A stretch of 64,000 nucleotides of DNA from Candidatus Peribacteria bacterium RIFCSPHIGHO2_01_FULL_51_35 (GTDB taxonomy: Bacteria; Patescibacteriota; Gracilibacteria; Peribacterales; Peribacteraceae), in the NCBI GenBank assembly GCA_001787535.1, contig MFXP01000016.1, forward strand, positions 1 through 64,000, given 5' to 3'. This document shows positions 1 through 9,055 of the stretch, in pieces (within the stretch, counting starts at the first letter, position 1; each line of letters begins with the position of its first letter). The notes below the pieces were generated by a model. It did no database searches, was not told where the DNA came from, and worked only from the letters and a program-made list of their open reading frames with translations. Position numbers and translations under genes: made by a program.

Positions 1-437
1 CCAGGAATCCTCGCAGGAGTATTTTTACGCGCCCTGTCCTCGCGCTGATGCTCTCCGGAGGGATCTGGTCTGCACTCGTGAACATTGGCCTGTTCCTCTG
101 GGCGATGAACTCCGGCAGGAGCCTGATGGAAGCGATGACCATGACCTTCGTCTCACTTGTGCTGATCCAGTTCTTCAAAGCCTACAACTTTCGCTCCGAC
201 AGGAACTCGATTCTTCGTCGTCCCTTCGCAAACAAGTGGCTGAACATCGCAGTGCTCTGGGAACTCGTGCTGCTCTTCCTCATTATCTACGTTCCCTTTC
301 TGCAATTCCCGTTTGAGACGGTCGCCCTTTCGCTCCGCGAATGGCTGATCATTGGAGGACTGTCCATCACCGTGATTCCGGTACTGGAAAGTACGAAGTG
401 GCTGGTGAGACGAGGAGTGTTTGGGTCAATTGTGTAG
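1..437 (+). CDS. Cation-transporting P-type ATPase, C-terminal fragment
   Basis: The reading frame is open from base 3 and ends at 437, so only the last ~145 residues are present. They form four to five hydrophobic segments. Short loops include FKAYNFRSDR and a basic C-terminus ending in KWLVRRGVF. This matches the C-terminal membrane domain (Cation_ATPase_C) of Ca2+/Na+-type P-type ATPases, which helps form the ion pathway. The phosphorylation motif lies outside the window, so the ion cannot be named. It is the last chromosomal gene before the accessory island; the next gene converges on it 7 nt away. Confidence 0.8.
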   Translation, partial: RNPRRSIFTRPVLALMLSGGIWSALVNIGLFLWAMNSGRSLMEAMTMTFVSLVLIQFFKAYNFRSDRNSILRRPFANKWLNIAVLWELVLLFLIIYVPFLQFPFETVALSLREWLIIGGLSITVIPVLESTKWLVRRGVFGSIV

Positions 438-444
438 CAGAAAA

Positions 445-1251
445 TTATTTTCCCTTAATCTCCACCACTACTTCCTCAATGATTTTGAGGATTTTTTCAA
501 AAGTATTTTTTTCTCCGGACAAAAAATCCCACAGTTCACTCCCAATCATAAATTCTTCATTTGCATAGTAATTTTTGCCTCCTATGAGATAAGCCATAAA
601 ACGATCTTTATCATAGCCCGTAGGGGTCTCACTCGTTGGATCAAATGGATAACCAGTAATGTAGATAATTTTTTTCTTCGGGAAGGCATTCTGCAATGCA
701 GTCTTTGCCTCTAAAATTTTAGCCTTTTCTCCGCCTGATTCACCTTTGTTTGGCCTAACAGATTTCATTTCTACTGCGATAATTTCCTTTTCTCGCTCAA
801 TAAATACGTCAACTGTAAAATCAGATGCTTTTTGCATTTTAGAGGAGCGAGATTTCATAATTCTACTCATTTCTTTTTTTGGATTAGGATCAGCAGAACC
901 ACTCTTCAAATCATCCCAAATATTTTTTATAGTTTGCTTCTGCGAAGTGCTCACTTTAAGAGATGTTTTATTTTTATTCTTAAATGAACGTTTTTTCCCT
1001 CCAGAAAGTTTGTTTCCGACTGTCTCAAAAAATGATCCCATAGAGGTATTTAGACCATGAATCCAACTACTAATCCTCAGGGTTGATTCCACCGTTAAAC
1101 CAAGTCCTGCCAATCTAGACTCAAATGCATCAAGGATAGCTGCATGCATAGGAGCGTTTCGCATTTTCGCATCATCAATGAATTCATCCATACGTGTTTT
1201 AATTACGCTTCTTGCCTTATGTCGAATTGCTTCTTTTGTTGCCTCATCCAT
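445..1251 (-). CDS. Type II restriction endonuclease, TdeIII/MjaII-like
   Basis: 268 residues starting at ATG 1251. The centre has a PD-(D/E)XK arrangement: D148 in FTVDVF, then E161-M-K163 in AVEMKSVRPN. This layout and the basic stretch before it resemble the TdeIII/MjaII restriction endonuclease family (members I recall cut GGNCC; that is family knowledge, not seen here). The gene lies 11 nt downstream of a DNA methyltransferase on the same strand, the expected pairing for a type II restriction-modification system. Base composition is visibly richer in A+T than the flanking chromosomal genes, consistent with transfer. Family assignment is moderately sure; nuclease fold is likely. Confidence 0.65.
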   Translation of the reverse strand: MDEATKEAIRHKARSVIKTRMDEFIDDAKMRNAPMHAAILDAFESRLAGLGLTVESTLRISSWIHGLNTSMGSFFETVGNKLSGGKKRSFKNKNKTSLKVSTSQKQTIKNIWDDLKSGSADPNPKKEMSRIMKSRSSKMQKASDFTVDVFIEREKEIIAVEMKSVRPNKGESGGEKAKILEAKTALQNAFPKKKIIYITGYPFDPTSETPTGYDKDRFMAYLIGGKNYYANEEFMIGSELWDFLSGEKNTFEKILKIIEEVVVEIKGK

Positions 1252-1262
1252 AGACAGGCATC

Positions 1263-2837
1263 TTACCCCGCCTTCTTCATGTGGAAAATCGTTTCTGAAT
1301 ACGGATTCCTGTCTCGTTCTGTTCTATTGAGCACAGGACGCTTAAAGCGCTGTACGATCTGCATTCCTGCTTTCTCTGCAATCGTTGGGTAGAGATTCCA
1401 TTTGTCATTTGCGACCAAGAAAATATCATAGTTATCGGCTAAATATTTCTTGCAGTTATTCAGAACTGTAGCGATGCCTGCAACATACTCATCGCGAGCT
1501 GTCTGCCCCTGTCCTTTCCAGAGCGGCCCGATTTCTGCTTTGTCCTTGCGAGCAAATCCAAAAAGATCATACGCATAGGCATGCTGTTCATGATAATCGA
1601 TCTGCCCCACATACGGTGGCGATGAAAAGATGCCGTTAATTTTCTTTTTTTGAAGAAGAGCCGCAAGTAATGGATTTTTCTTTTCCATCTCTTTCACGAT
1701 ATCTACTGTGCGTGAATCCCCTGCAATGATGCCGGAAAACGCATCTGTTTTGAGTGTAGAAAAGCGTTCGATGCGCAGGAGTGTGTCATCTGCATAGCGA
1801 TCCAGCATTTTGCGTATCGAAAAAAGCGGCTTACAAATCTTTTTATGTTTATAGCAGTAGTAAGCCGTGAACTGCGGTTCTTTGAGAGTCGCAAGATCGC
1901 TGTGTGTAGTCGCACGGCAGGAGCGCGCCGTTCTGCTGAGGACAACTGCTAATAGTTGTTTTACACGCACATCTTTCTGCTTCTTCACGAACTGCACAAG
2001 TGCATCTATTTCACTACGAACACTCTCGACAAACCATTTATCAACGAATGAACCCGTGCTATTCGATTGCATCTGAATTTTGTATTTCCTACAAATAACA
2101 TCATATATTTTCTTGAATTCTTTTTCTTTTACCTGTGCATACACATCTTCATTTATTTTTTTTCGGAACACATCAACCTTAAACTGCGGACTCGGGAAAT
2201 GTTTGTTATTAAACAAAGAAAGCGCCGCTAACACCTCTTGATCGAATTGTTGAATCTTTTCATTTTCCAGTTCTTGCACAAACGCTTTCATGGATTGAAG
2301 AGCATCTCTTAGAATTTTCGTATCATAGTTTTGTAATTTGGTATTACTAATGACGCAGTTGAATGCAGAAACATCGATACCTATGCCATGCATTCCTAAT
2401 TCATTGGCTTGTATAAGCGTTGTTCCAGAACCAAGGAAAGGATCCAATACAACATCACCTTTCTTAAAATAAATTTTCTTTTTAAAGTCATCTGTATGAT
2501 TCCCCAAAAAATATTCTACGAGCTGCGGAATGAATTTCCCTTTATAGGGATGCAAACGGTGTACATGTTTCGTTGTGTCGATCTCACGTAAATGATCAAA
2601 TGAAAGTCCCCAATTAAGATCAGCACCAAGAATCTTTTTCCAATCCACTTCCCGTCGACTCTTGTAGCCCTGATAATATTTTTTTAAATCTTCCAACGAA
2701 ATTTTCGTTGAACCATTCTCTCCATATTTCTTCACCTTTCCGTACTGCACAAGATACGAAATGTTCGACAGAGAAACTTCTTGCGCCAAATGTTTTGCAG
2801 CCCACTGAGACGCTTCTTGTAATGTCACCAAAGTCAT
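1263..2837 (-). CDS. DNA methyltransferase of type II R-M system
   Basis: I take the start at ATG 2837 (524 residues); the frame stays open upstream to 2924 but that extension looks non-coding. The N-terminus has a small helix-turn-helix-like segment (NISYLVQYGKVKKYG). The SAM-binding motif I is DPFLGSGTT at about residues 132-140. The catalytic motif IV is SPPY at about 406, so motif I precedes motif IV as in alpha/gamma amino-methyltransferases. It modifies N6-adenine or N4-cytosine; which one cannot be told. It precedes the TdeIII-like nuclease on the same strand and should protect host sites from it. Confidence 0.85.
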   Translation of the reverse strand: MTLVTLQEASQWAAKHLAQEVSLSNISYLVQYGKVKKYGENGSTKISLEDLKKYYQGYKSRREVDWKKILGADLNWGLSFDHLREIDTTKHVHRLHPYKGKFIPQLVEYFLGNHTDDFKKKIYFKKGDVVLDPFLGSGTTLIQANELGMHGIGIDVSAFNCVISNTKLQNYDTKILRDALQSMKAFVQELENEKIQQFDQEVLAALSLFNNKHFPSPQFKVDVFRKKINEDVYAQVKEKEFKKIYDVICRKYKIQMQSNSTGSFVDKWFVESVRSEIDALVQFVKKQKDVRVKQLLAVVLSRTARSCRATTHSDLATLKEPQFTAYYCYKHKKICKPLFSIRKMLDRYADDTLLRIERFSTLKTDAFSGIIAGDSRTVDIVKEMEKKNPLLAALLQKKKINGIFSSPPYVGQIDYHEQHAYAYDLFGFARKDKAEIGPLWKGQGQTARDEYVAGIATVLNNCKKYLADNYDIFLVANDKWNLYPTIAEKAGMQIVQRFKRPVLNRTERDRNPYSETIFHMKKAG

Positions 2838-2932
2838 GGCCCGAACTTTAGCATGAGCTGAAGATCGGGCCAAGAACTTTCGAGTGCGTGATCGAAGAAA
2901 ATGTTGTGGTGTACCATTGTACACCCATCAAT

Positions 2933-3370
2933 TTACATTGTATAGAACAGCACTGCAGCGATCGCCAGGAGAGAAACCAAATAGAACCCAGCATCCAATG
3001 CCATGTGGCCGGGTTTCTTTCCTTCCCATGCATAACTGTTGACGATGACCATGCCCGTAAAAGGCAGCCAGAGAATAGTGGCGATGAGCAATGCATCTGC
3101 AACGCTGGAAAGCTGCAGGATCTGGAAGGTGCGTCCGAGCACTGCGGACTGCAAAACAGTGAGAACGAAGCTGGCGCTTAAACCCGGCAGCATCATGGAA
3201 AATTTCATGTCCTTCTTCTTCGACGGCGTCATCTTGTTATATGCCATCCACTGCTTTCCAAAGAGCGGTCCGTGCCAGGTGAAACCAATGGCGTACGTGA
3301 CAACGAGTGCCAAAAAAATGCTGAGCACGTGCGTCTGCACATACGCTGCAACTGCGAGGAGGTGATCCAT
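2933..3370 (-). CDS. DUF1761-like membrane protein
   Basis: 145 residues from ATG 3370, with four hydrophobic segments. GFTWHGPLFGKQWMAY follows the first, a pattern typical of the DUF1761 family of small integral membrane proteins. Their function is unknown. It sits between the R-M pair and the HNH gene and has no evident functional link to either. Its leader carries TTTCCCCCCTTA four bases before the start codon, a 12-mer also found at the same spacing before the GlsB-like gene at 39566. That motif supports this start over the TTG at 3406. Confidence 0.7.
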   Translation of the reverse strand: MDHLLAVAAYVQTHVLSIFLALVVTYAIGFTWHGPLFGKQWMAYNKMTPSKKKDMKFSMMLPGLSASFVLTVLQSAVLGRTFQILQLSSVADALLIATILWLPFTGMVIVNSYAWEGKKPGHMALDAGFYLVSLLAIAAVLFYTM

Positions 3371-3441
3371 GAAGTAAGGGGGGAAATTTGAGGGAATATA
3401 CACCAAATCAGGCGAACAGTGAAATGCATTACTAGAAATGA

Positions 3442-3470
3442 TTGTTGCTGCAGGGAAGTCCCCTTATTAT
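3442..3470 (+). promoter_or_regulatory. Candidate promoter of the HNH gene
   Basis: TTGTTG (3442-3447), a 17-nt spacer, then TATTAT (3465-3470). A GTG codon in frame with the HNH gene follows 7 nt later, so the transcript would be leaderless. Confidence 0.45.
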
Positions 3471-3477
3471 AAAACCT

Positions 3478-4164
3478 GTGCTTGATCAAATCTATTCATA
3501 TCGAGAAATGTGCAATATCGAAAATATTCAAACTCTGCAGAGAGGAATGAATTTCCGTATGAATCCTGCATATTCAGTTGTCCTTATGTCCCGTCGTTCG
3601 AATGCACCATATGCCGATAAGATTCTTGAGGACGGAATCACAATTCAATATCAAGGGCATGATGAACTAAAAACATCTAATGATATGAATCCAAAAAAAA
3701 TTGATCAGCCTCTTAGGACAAAAAATGGATCTTTGACCCAAAACGGTAAGTTTGCTGAAGCAATTGAAAAATTTAGATTAGGATCTGCAGTGGAATTAGT
3801 TAAGGTCTACGAAAAAATCATACCAGGTGTTTGGTCTCTTAAGGGGTTTTTCGATCTCATAGACTACAGCGTCCAGAATGATGGAAATAGAAATGTCTTT
3901 GTTTTTTCTCTGAGATTATCCGAAACACAAGAGATCGAAACAAGTACACATATCGATATTGCACATACCAGATTGATTCCTAGTTCTGTTAAAAAAGAGG
4001 TTTGGCAAAGGGACAATGGTCGATGCGTCATTTGCAATGATATAAAGAATTTGCATTTTGATCACGACTTACCTTTTTCTAAAGGTGGAACAAGCCTTAC
4101 TGAAAAAAACATTCGGCTTCTTTGTGCCAAGTGCAATTTATCAAAATCAAACAAAATTGAATGA
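3478..4164 (+). CDS. HNH endonuclease with N-terminal SRA/YDG-like domain
   Basis: About 228 residues if translation begins at GTG 3478, just after a -10 hexamer; ATG 3508 is the alternative. The C-terminal 60 residues form a classic HNH zinc module: CVIC, then FDHDLP, then CAKC. The N-terminal ~140 residues (SRRSNAPYADKILEDG, then YQGHDE) resemble the SRA/YDG-type modified-base-binding domains found in front of HNH in McrA-like modification-dependent nucleases. The HNH call is firm; the SRA-like call is by pattern only. Its place in a defence-rich island fits restriction of modified foreign DNA. Confidence 0.7.
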   Translation: MLDQIYSYREMCNIENIQTLQRGMNFRMNPAYSVVLMSRRSNAPYADKILEDGITIQYQGHDELKTSNDMNPKKIDQPLRTKNGSLTQNGKFAEAIEKFRLGSAVELVKVYEKIIPGVWSLKGFFDLIDYSVQNDGNRNVFVFSLRLSETQEIETSTHIDIAHTRLIPSSVKKEVWQRDNGRCVICNDIKNLHFDHDLPFSKGGTSLTEKNIRLLCAKCNLSKSNKIE

Positions 4165-4315
4165 TGGCTGGGCAGCTCGGTCTAGAACTTTATCTTTGAG
4201 TCCCAGACAACGTTCTTGAGGGTAGGGTTTTAGAGAACCGAGGGCAACACGGTCGGGGCTGAATGTTACAAATGTGACAATAGAACGGGGCTAGCTGAAG
4301 CGAAGATTGACGAAA

Positions 4316-5470
4316 TCACAGTTCTACATTATCCGGAAACATTGAGGAGTATTTGGAAGAATTCGACTTCGAGAGTTTTACGAGTTTTCCTTTCTTCTTC
4401 ATACGCGACTTTGTGAGCTGCTCAAGATCTTCTTTCGACTCATATCCACGTATGCGTCCGTCGAGCATCCCGAGCCGGTAGCTCACGCCCTCAGAGGCGA
4501 GCGCCCAGTTCTTGTCTTCCAAAATTCCTTCGATGGTTTTCTCAAGAGTTTTGCGGCTGTCGTAGTCCTCGCGCTTCTCCTCCATATCGCGCACCGTAAA
4601 GTTCAGGATGATCTGCTGGGCTGGCGGTGACATTGTGAAGTGCAAGTCGTCATAGCCCTTTTTCTTCAAAGCTGGCTTTAGTAATTTCTCCAAACCAGCG
4701 ATGTTGAGCTTCTTCACCTCCATGAGCTTGTCATAGAACTCGCCATTCGCTTCCTGCTCCTTTTTTGCGTCGTCTAAGTGCTTCATTTCCTCGTGCCACA
4801 CCCGATACCGCTGCCCTTGCTGATCCGTGAGGCAGAACCGCTTCTTATCATGTTCATAGCGATCAATTTCCTCCTGTGTCGGTTCTTTTTTCTTCTCATC
4901 GAGCGTACTTAGCGTTTCCTCAACATGCCCACAGTGCTTGCAGGTTTCGATGTAGTAGCGTTTGCCGTTCTTCTTTTTGAAATCAGTCTCGACTTCATGC
5001 TTACACTTCTCGCAGAGAATGGGCTTCCGAGGAACTTCACTTCCATTCTCATAAACATCTTTTCCCTGCTTACAGGCCTTGCAACAAAGAAAAAACTCCA
5101 GCCACTCCCTATCGCTGTCGATATCGGAGCGCACGTCCGTGTAAATGCATTCCATCGCCTTCCCACAGGAGGGACAGCGAACCATAGGCACGCGTGCCCG
5201 TTCCACCATCGCGTCTCGCCGTTTATCTTTCTCCATCCACTGCGTGATTGATTTTTCTCTTTGCAGATATCGATCTCCGGCGAGCTGAAAGATTGACCAG
5301 CCTGTCACCAAATCATGGCAACGTTGAATATCTGCTAGCGACATCTCCGCCGCCTCCAACTCCTCATCGGATACCGGGCGAGGCTCTTCATACCAACGGC
5401 ACCGCTCGACCGTGAAGCGGTCATACCTGTCTTCATAGTGGGATCGCTCTTTGAGATATTGGTAGTTCAT
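4316..5470 (-). CDS. Unknown protein with multiple CxxC zinc-binding motifs
   Basis: 384 residues from ATG 5470. I do not recognise a family. The middle holds at least three Cys pairs (CPSCGK, CCKACK, CEKCKHE, CKHCGH at about residues 99-185) that could fold as zinc ribbons. Charged, helix-prone stretches follow, and the C-terminus is rich in lysine and serine. It lies 16 nt downstream of another Cys-rich protein on the same strand, so the two are probably co-transcribed. Position before the phage-like methylase/terminase block suggests, but does not show, a phage or plasmid origin. Confidence 0.6.
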   Translation of the reverse strand: MNYQYLKERSHYEDRYDRFTVERCRWYEEPRPVSDEELEAAEMSLADIQRCHDLVTGWSIFQLAGDRYLQREKSITQWMEKDKRRDAMVERARVPMVRCPSCGKAMECIYTDVRSDIDSDREWLEFFLCCKACKQGKDVYENGSEVPRKPILCEKCKHEVETDFKKKNGKRYYIETCKHCGHVEETLSTLDEKKKEPTQEEIDRYEHDKKRFCLTDQQGQRYRVWHEEMKHLDDAKKEQEANGEFYDKLMEVKKLNIAGLEKLLKPALKKKGYDDLHFTMSPPAQQIILNFTVRDMEEKREDYDSRKTLEKTIEGILEDKNWALASEGVSYRLGMLDGRIRGYESKEDLEQLTKSRMKKKGKLVKLSKSNSSKYSSMFPDNVEL

Positions 5471-5486
5471 AAGGCAACAGGGAAAA

Positions 5487-6152
5487 TTATTTCTCCTTCT
5501 TCAATTCCAGACTTCCGTTCACAAATTGTAGGTGATCCATGATCTTGTACCCCTTGAGGTGAACATGGGGATCGACGTGTCTATACCAAGGCTCGATGTG
5601 TACGGTGAATCTTCCCTCGCCCGTCCCTTCGGTGTGGGAATAGTTCTCAACCATCTTCTTTGGAGGCAGGAAGTCTTTGTTTTCTTCAATCAGAAAGAGC
5701 AGCGCCGTTTCGTGACCATCACGCTTCACGGTGCGAGCCTTGAGGACACCCGTCCTCATCCAGCGCGTGATCGTAGGACCCTTCACGTTGAAATCGCTTT
5801 GCAGATCCCAACGGGAATACCACTTGTCTTTGTCTTCTGCGCAGTACGCAGGAACGTCTCCTCGATCAATTGACGCTTGGCACTCCATGCATTTAAGGCC
5901 GTATTGATCGTACCACGTCTCCTCATTTGAACACGTCCCGTGACAGATAGCACAGTTGTATCCCTTTCCTTCGAGATGGAAACCCTTCGGGAACTCTTTG
6001 AGTTTGCGTTGCCGTCGATCTTCCTCCTGCTGGAAGGGAAGCATCAGTTCGTGAATCCTGTGCATGTTCTCCATCATGTCCATGACATGATCCCAGTTGA
6101 ATTCACTGCTGCGCATCTTCATGGGCCGCTCCTGTTTTTGAACGGAGGCCAT
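5487..6152 (-). CDS. Unknown protein with zinc motif and HTH-like region
   Basis: 221 residues from ATG 6152. A four-cysteine site (CAICHGTC, then CMEC, at about residues 68-96) could bind zinc. The following segment WDLQSDFNVKGPTITRWM reads like a helix-turn-helix, so DNA binding is possible. No family is recognised. It is the first gene of a two-gene minus-strand unit with the 384-residue protein. A promoter (TTTACT, 16 nt, TATAAT) ends 8 nt before the ATG, which fixes this start and predicts a leaderless mRNA. Confidence 0.6.
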   Translation of the reverse strand: MASVQKQERPMKMRSSEFNWDHVMDMMENMHRIHELMLPFQQEEDRRQRKLKEFPKGFHLEGKGYNCAICHGTCSNEETWYDQYGLKCMECQASIDRGDVPAYCAEDKDKWYSRWDLQSDFNVKGPTITRWMRTGVLKARTVKRDGHETALLFLIEENKDFLPPKKMVENYSHTEGTGEGRFTVHIEPWYRHVDPHVHLKGYKIMDHLQFVNGSLELKKEK

Positions 6153-6520
6153 AACTGATAATTATACGAAAAGTCGTCTTTGAGTAAAGTTTAGAAAGTA
6201 TTGGGAAATAGAATGATGTTCTAGGCAACAATAATTGCCGCCGATTCCTTCGTTTTTAGTGATTTTTCAAACGTGGCTTACTTATGCGACCATCATCATT
6301 TCATTTGACAATCCTCTACCGTTTTTTTCTACAACTTTTGACAATACTCTACAACTTTCGCTAACAGAAGCCATAAAACGCTTGCCATGAATTTGGATTT
6401 TGATATGCTGATTCAGCCGGAGAGTAATACCCGGCCAAACTGAGCAAGCAATATTTACCACCTGACCGCCGTGCACGGCGCGAGGGATTACCTTCTTATT
6501 TCTTATGAAGCTCTCTTTCT
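6153..6520. other. Divergent intergenic region with direct repeats and a palindrome
   Basis: 368 nt between divergent genes. Besides the promoter at its left end it holds two near-identical 16-mers (TTTGACAATNCTCTAC at 6304-6319 and 6337-6352, 33 nt apart). TCTACAACTTT also occurs twice (from 6329 and 6348). There is a perfect 12-bp palindrome GCCGTGCACGGC (6468-6479). No gene is seen. The helically phased repeats look like protein-binding sites. Confidence 0.5.
6161..6188 (-). promoter_or_regulatory. Leaderless promoter for the 6152 gene
   Basis: On the minus strand: TTTACT (6188-6183), 16 nt, TATAAT (6166-6161), then 8 nt to ATG 6152. Transcription would start at or next to the start codon. 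Confidence 0.6.
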
Positions 6521-7825
6521 ATGAAACGCCAACGCTCTATTTCAACCGATGCACGGCAAGAGCCACGCATCATACTGAGCAATATTTCCGATCTTTCGCC
6601 TGCGGATTACAACCCAAGGACTTGGGATGACGCGGCACTCGAACGGCTGTGTGAAAGTATCCGCAAATTCGGGTTCCTTGATCCGGTCATCGCCAACGGA
6701 ACCAAGAAGCGTCACGGGATTGTCATCGGTGGTCATATGCGGCTCGCAGCTGCAAAACATCTCGGTCATAAGACCGTTCCTGTCGTGTACGTCGACATTC
6801 CCGATATCGAACGTGAGAAAGAACTGAATCTGCGTCTCAATCGTAACACAGGCGAGTGGGACTTCGACAAACTTAAAGCGTTCGAGATGGAACTGCTTCT
6901 CGATGTGGGCTTCGGTGACACAGACCTTTCCCATATTTGGGATGATGCACTGGAAACGGAAGACGACCAGTTCGACGAAGATGCCGAGCTGGAGAAAATC
7001 AAAACACCCAAGACGAAGCCAGGCGATCTGTACCAGCTTGGACCGCATTATCTTCTGTGTGGTGATGCGATGGATAGTGCTGCCGTGAAGCGGCTTGTCG
7101 GCAAGAACAAGATCGACATGATCTATACAGATGTTCCGTACAACATTGACCTCGACTACAACAAAGGGATTTCCAACGCCAAACAATACGGTGGCAAAAC
7201 GAATGATGCGAAGACCGATGTCGAGTACGAGACTTTCCTCTCAACGCTGATTCAGAATGCCATCGGTGTCGCAGCGCCGGATGCCCACTATTTCTTCTGG
7301 TGCGATCAGAAATACGTCGGCCTCCTTCAGAAGCTTTATGGTGATTTGGGCATCGGTTACCGCCGTACATGCCTCTGGGTGAAGAACAACGCGAACATGA
7401 CTCCGCAGACTGCCTTCTCGAAGGCATACGAACCTTGTGTCTACGGCGTACGCGGGTCGCCATATCTCTCCGAACGCGTACAGAACCTCAATGAAGTGAT
7501 GAACAAGGAAGTCGGCAGCGGCAATCGCACGATTGACGATATCGTGGATCTCCTCGATCTCTGGCTCTGCAAACGTCTCCATGGCAGCGAGTACGAGCAC
7601 CCGACACAGAAGCCCGTAACGCTCCATGAGAAGCCGTTGCGACGATGTACGAAGCCCGGCGACCGCGTACTGGATATGACCGCCGGAAGCGGCTCGACGC
7701 TCATTGCGTGCGACCAACTCAAACGAAAAGCCTTTCTCATGGAGATCGAACCTGTGTTCTGCGATTTGATCGTCCGGCGCTACGAAGCCGCGACAAGCAA
7801 TAAAGCTTCCCTCCTCAAATCATGA
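6521..7825 (+). CDS. ParB-domain DNA methyltransferase (motif IV altered to DVPY)
   Basis: 434 residues. The N-terminal ~105 form a ParB/Srx-like nuclease-fold domain (NPRTW, then GIVIGGHMRLAAAKHLG). The rest is a beta-class amino-methyltransferase, with motif IV near residue 204 and motif I (DMTAGSGST) near 385. The catalytic tetrapeptide, normally DPPY, reads D204-V-P-Y207. The ParB-methylase architecture is common in phages, usually beside the terminase as here. The gene overlaps the next methylase by 4 nt (ATGA). The substitution may lower activity or alter base choice; the second methylase keeps DPPY. Confidence 0.85.
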   Translation: MKRQRSISTDARQEPRIILSNISDLSPADYNPRTWDDAALERLCESIRKFGFLDPVIANGTKKRHGIVIGGHMRLAAAKHLGHKTVPVVYVDIPDIEREKELNLRLNRNTGEWDFDKLKAFEMELLLDVGFGDTDLSHIWDDALETEDDQFDEDAELEKIKTPKTKPGDLYQLGPHYLLCGDAMDSAAVKRLVGKNKIDMIYTDVPYNIDLDYNKGISNAKQYGGKTNDAKTDVEYETFLSTLIQNAIGVAAPDAHYFFWCDQKYVGLLQKLYGDLGIGYRRTCLWVKNNANMTPQTAFSKAYEPCVYGVRGSPYLSERVQNLNEVMNKEVGSGNRTIDDIVDLLDLWLCKRLHGSEYEHPTQKPVTLHEKPLRRCTKPGDRVLDMTAGSGSTLIACDQLKRKAFLMEIEPVFCDLIVRRYEAATSNKASLLKS

Positions 7826-8595
7826 GTAAAAATACGATCATCATAGGCGATATTTTCCAACTCGGAGAACACCGCCTTGCGTGCGGCGATTGCCGCGATA
7901 CTGAGCTGATCAAAAAGCTGCTCGGAAAAGACCGCATAGAACTTATTCTCACAGATCCGCCTTACGCGATTGCTTACGTCGAGGGTAAGCGTGGATTCTT
8001 GGGAGGACAACATCATGAAGTGATCGCCAACGATCACGAACAGAGCAACGAGGAGTATCACGCATTTACGAAGGACTGGCTTGCTGCCGCCCTGCCGAAC
8101 ATGGCGAAGAAAAACAGCATCTACATCTTCAACAGCGACAAAATGATTTTTCCGCTCCGATCTGGAATGGAGGCCGCAGGCTGCAAGTTCGCCCAGATGC
8201 TCATCTGGCTCAAGACCCACGCAGTCATGGGCCGACTGGATTACCTTCCACAGCACGAAATCCTCCTCTACGGATGGTACGGAACACACGCATTCCGGAA
8301 GTCCAAAGACAAAAGCATCCTGATTTATCCAAAGCCGAGTAAGAGTGTCCTGCATCCGACGATGAAGCCCGTGGGACTTCTGCGGAGACTCATTCTGAAT
8401 AGTTCCAAGATTGGTGAGCTTGTTTACGATCCCTTCGGAGGTTCAGGTTCGACCATGATCGCAGCACAGGACACCAAGCGCCGATGCGCGATGATTGAAA
8501 TGGATGCTAAGTACTGCCGCGTAATCATCGACCGCTTCGAGAAACATACGGGCGTGAAAGCCCTTCCTCTTTCCAAATCTACGCATGTCCGATGA
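7822..8595 (+). CDS. DNA methyltransferase, beta class
   Basis: 257 residues. Motif IV is DPPY at 45-48 and motif I is DPFGGSGST near residue 205, giving the beta-class order. It is paralogous to the methylase part of the preceding gene: the lead-in GDIFQLGEHRLACGD parallels GDLYQLGPHYLLCGD there. It lacks the ParB domain. Translation is coupled upstream (4-nt overlap), and it overlaps the TerS-like gene by 11 nt downstream. Expected product is N6-methyladenine or N4-methylcytosine in phage or plasmid DNA. Methylase confidence is high; site specificity unknown. Confidence 0.9.
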   Translation: MSKNTIIIGDIFQLGEHRLACGDCRDTELIKKLLGKDRIELILTDPPYAIAYVEGKRGFLGGQHHEVIANDHEQSNEEYHAFTKDWLAAALPNMAKKNSIYIFNSDKMIFPLRSGMEAAGCKFAQMLIWLKTHAVMGRLDYLPQHEILLYGWYGTHAFRKSKDKSILIYPKPSKSVLHPTMKPVGLLRRLILNSSKIGELVYDPFGGSGSTMIAAQDTKRRCAMIEMDAKYCRVIIDRFEKHTGVKALPLSKSTHVR

Positions 8596-9055
8596 CGCAC
8601 TGACAACAACGGCGGAGCGCACGAAGCGTGATAAAGCTGCGCTCGTTGAGCAGTTGAGGAAGACTCCAGTGATCCAGATCGCCTGTGAGAAAACGGGAGT
8701 CAGCCGCATGACCTATTACCGATGGCGTGAAGATGACGAATTCGCTACTGCTGCTGACAATGCGCTTGCGGACGGCAAGTCGCTTGTTAACGATCTCGCA
8801 GAGTCGCAGCTTCTCTCCGCGTTGCGTGAAGGCGAGGCATGGAGCGTCCAGTACTGGCTGCGCCATCATCATCTCGACTATTCCAACAAACTCGAAATAA
8901 CGGCCAAGGCCGCATCGGACAAGTTAACGCCTGAGCAGCAAGAGCAGCTCGACCGTGCACTTGCCCTCGCAGGAGTTTTGCCCGTTATCACGCCGGAAGA
9001 ACCCGGCACGAATCTTGTACCTCCTCCCCCCTCTGACAATGGAACATCACAATGA
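8585..9055 (+). CDS. Phage terminase small subunit-like protein
   Basis: 156 residues. The N-terminal half carries a helix-turn-helix (VIQIACEKTGVSRMTYYRWR, residues ~30-49) of the kind used by terminase small subunits to bind phage DNA. The C-terminus is acidic and proline-rich. It overlaps the preceding methylase by 11 nt and the large terminase subunit by 17 nt. Position immediately before TerL is the main support for the name; sequence alone only shows a small HTH protein. Confidence 0.65.
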   Translation: MSDDALTTTAERTKRDKAALVEQLRKTPVIQIACEKTGVSRMTYYRWREDDEFATAADNALADGKSLVNDLAESQLLSALREGEAWSVQYWLRHHHLDYSNKLEITAKAASDKLTPEQQEQLDRALALAGVLPVITPEEPGTNLVPPPPSDNGTSQ

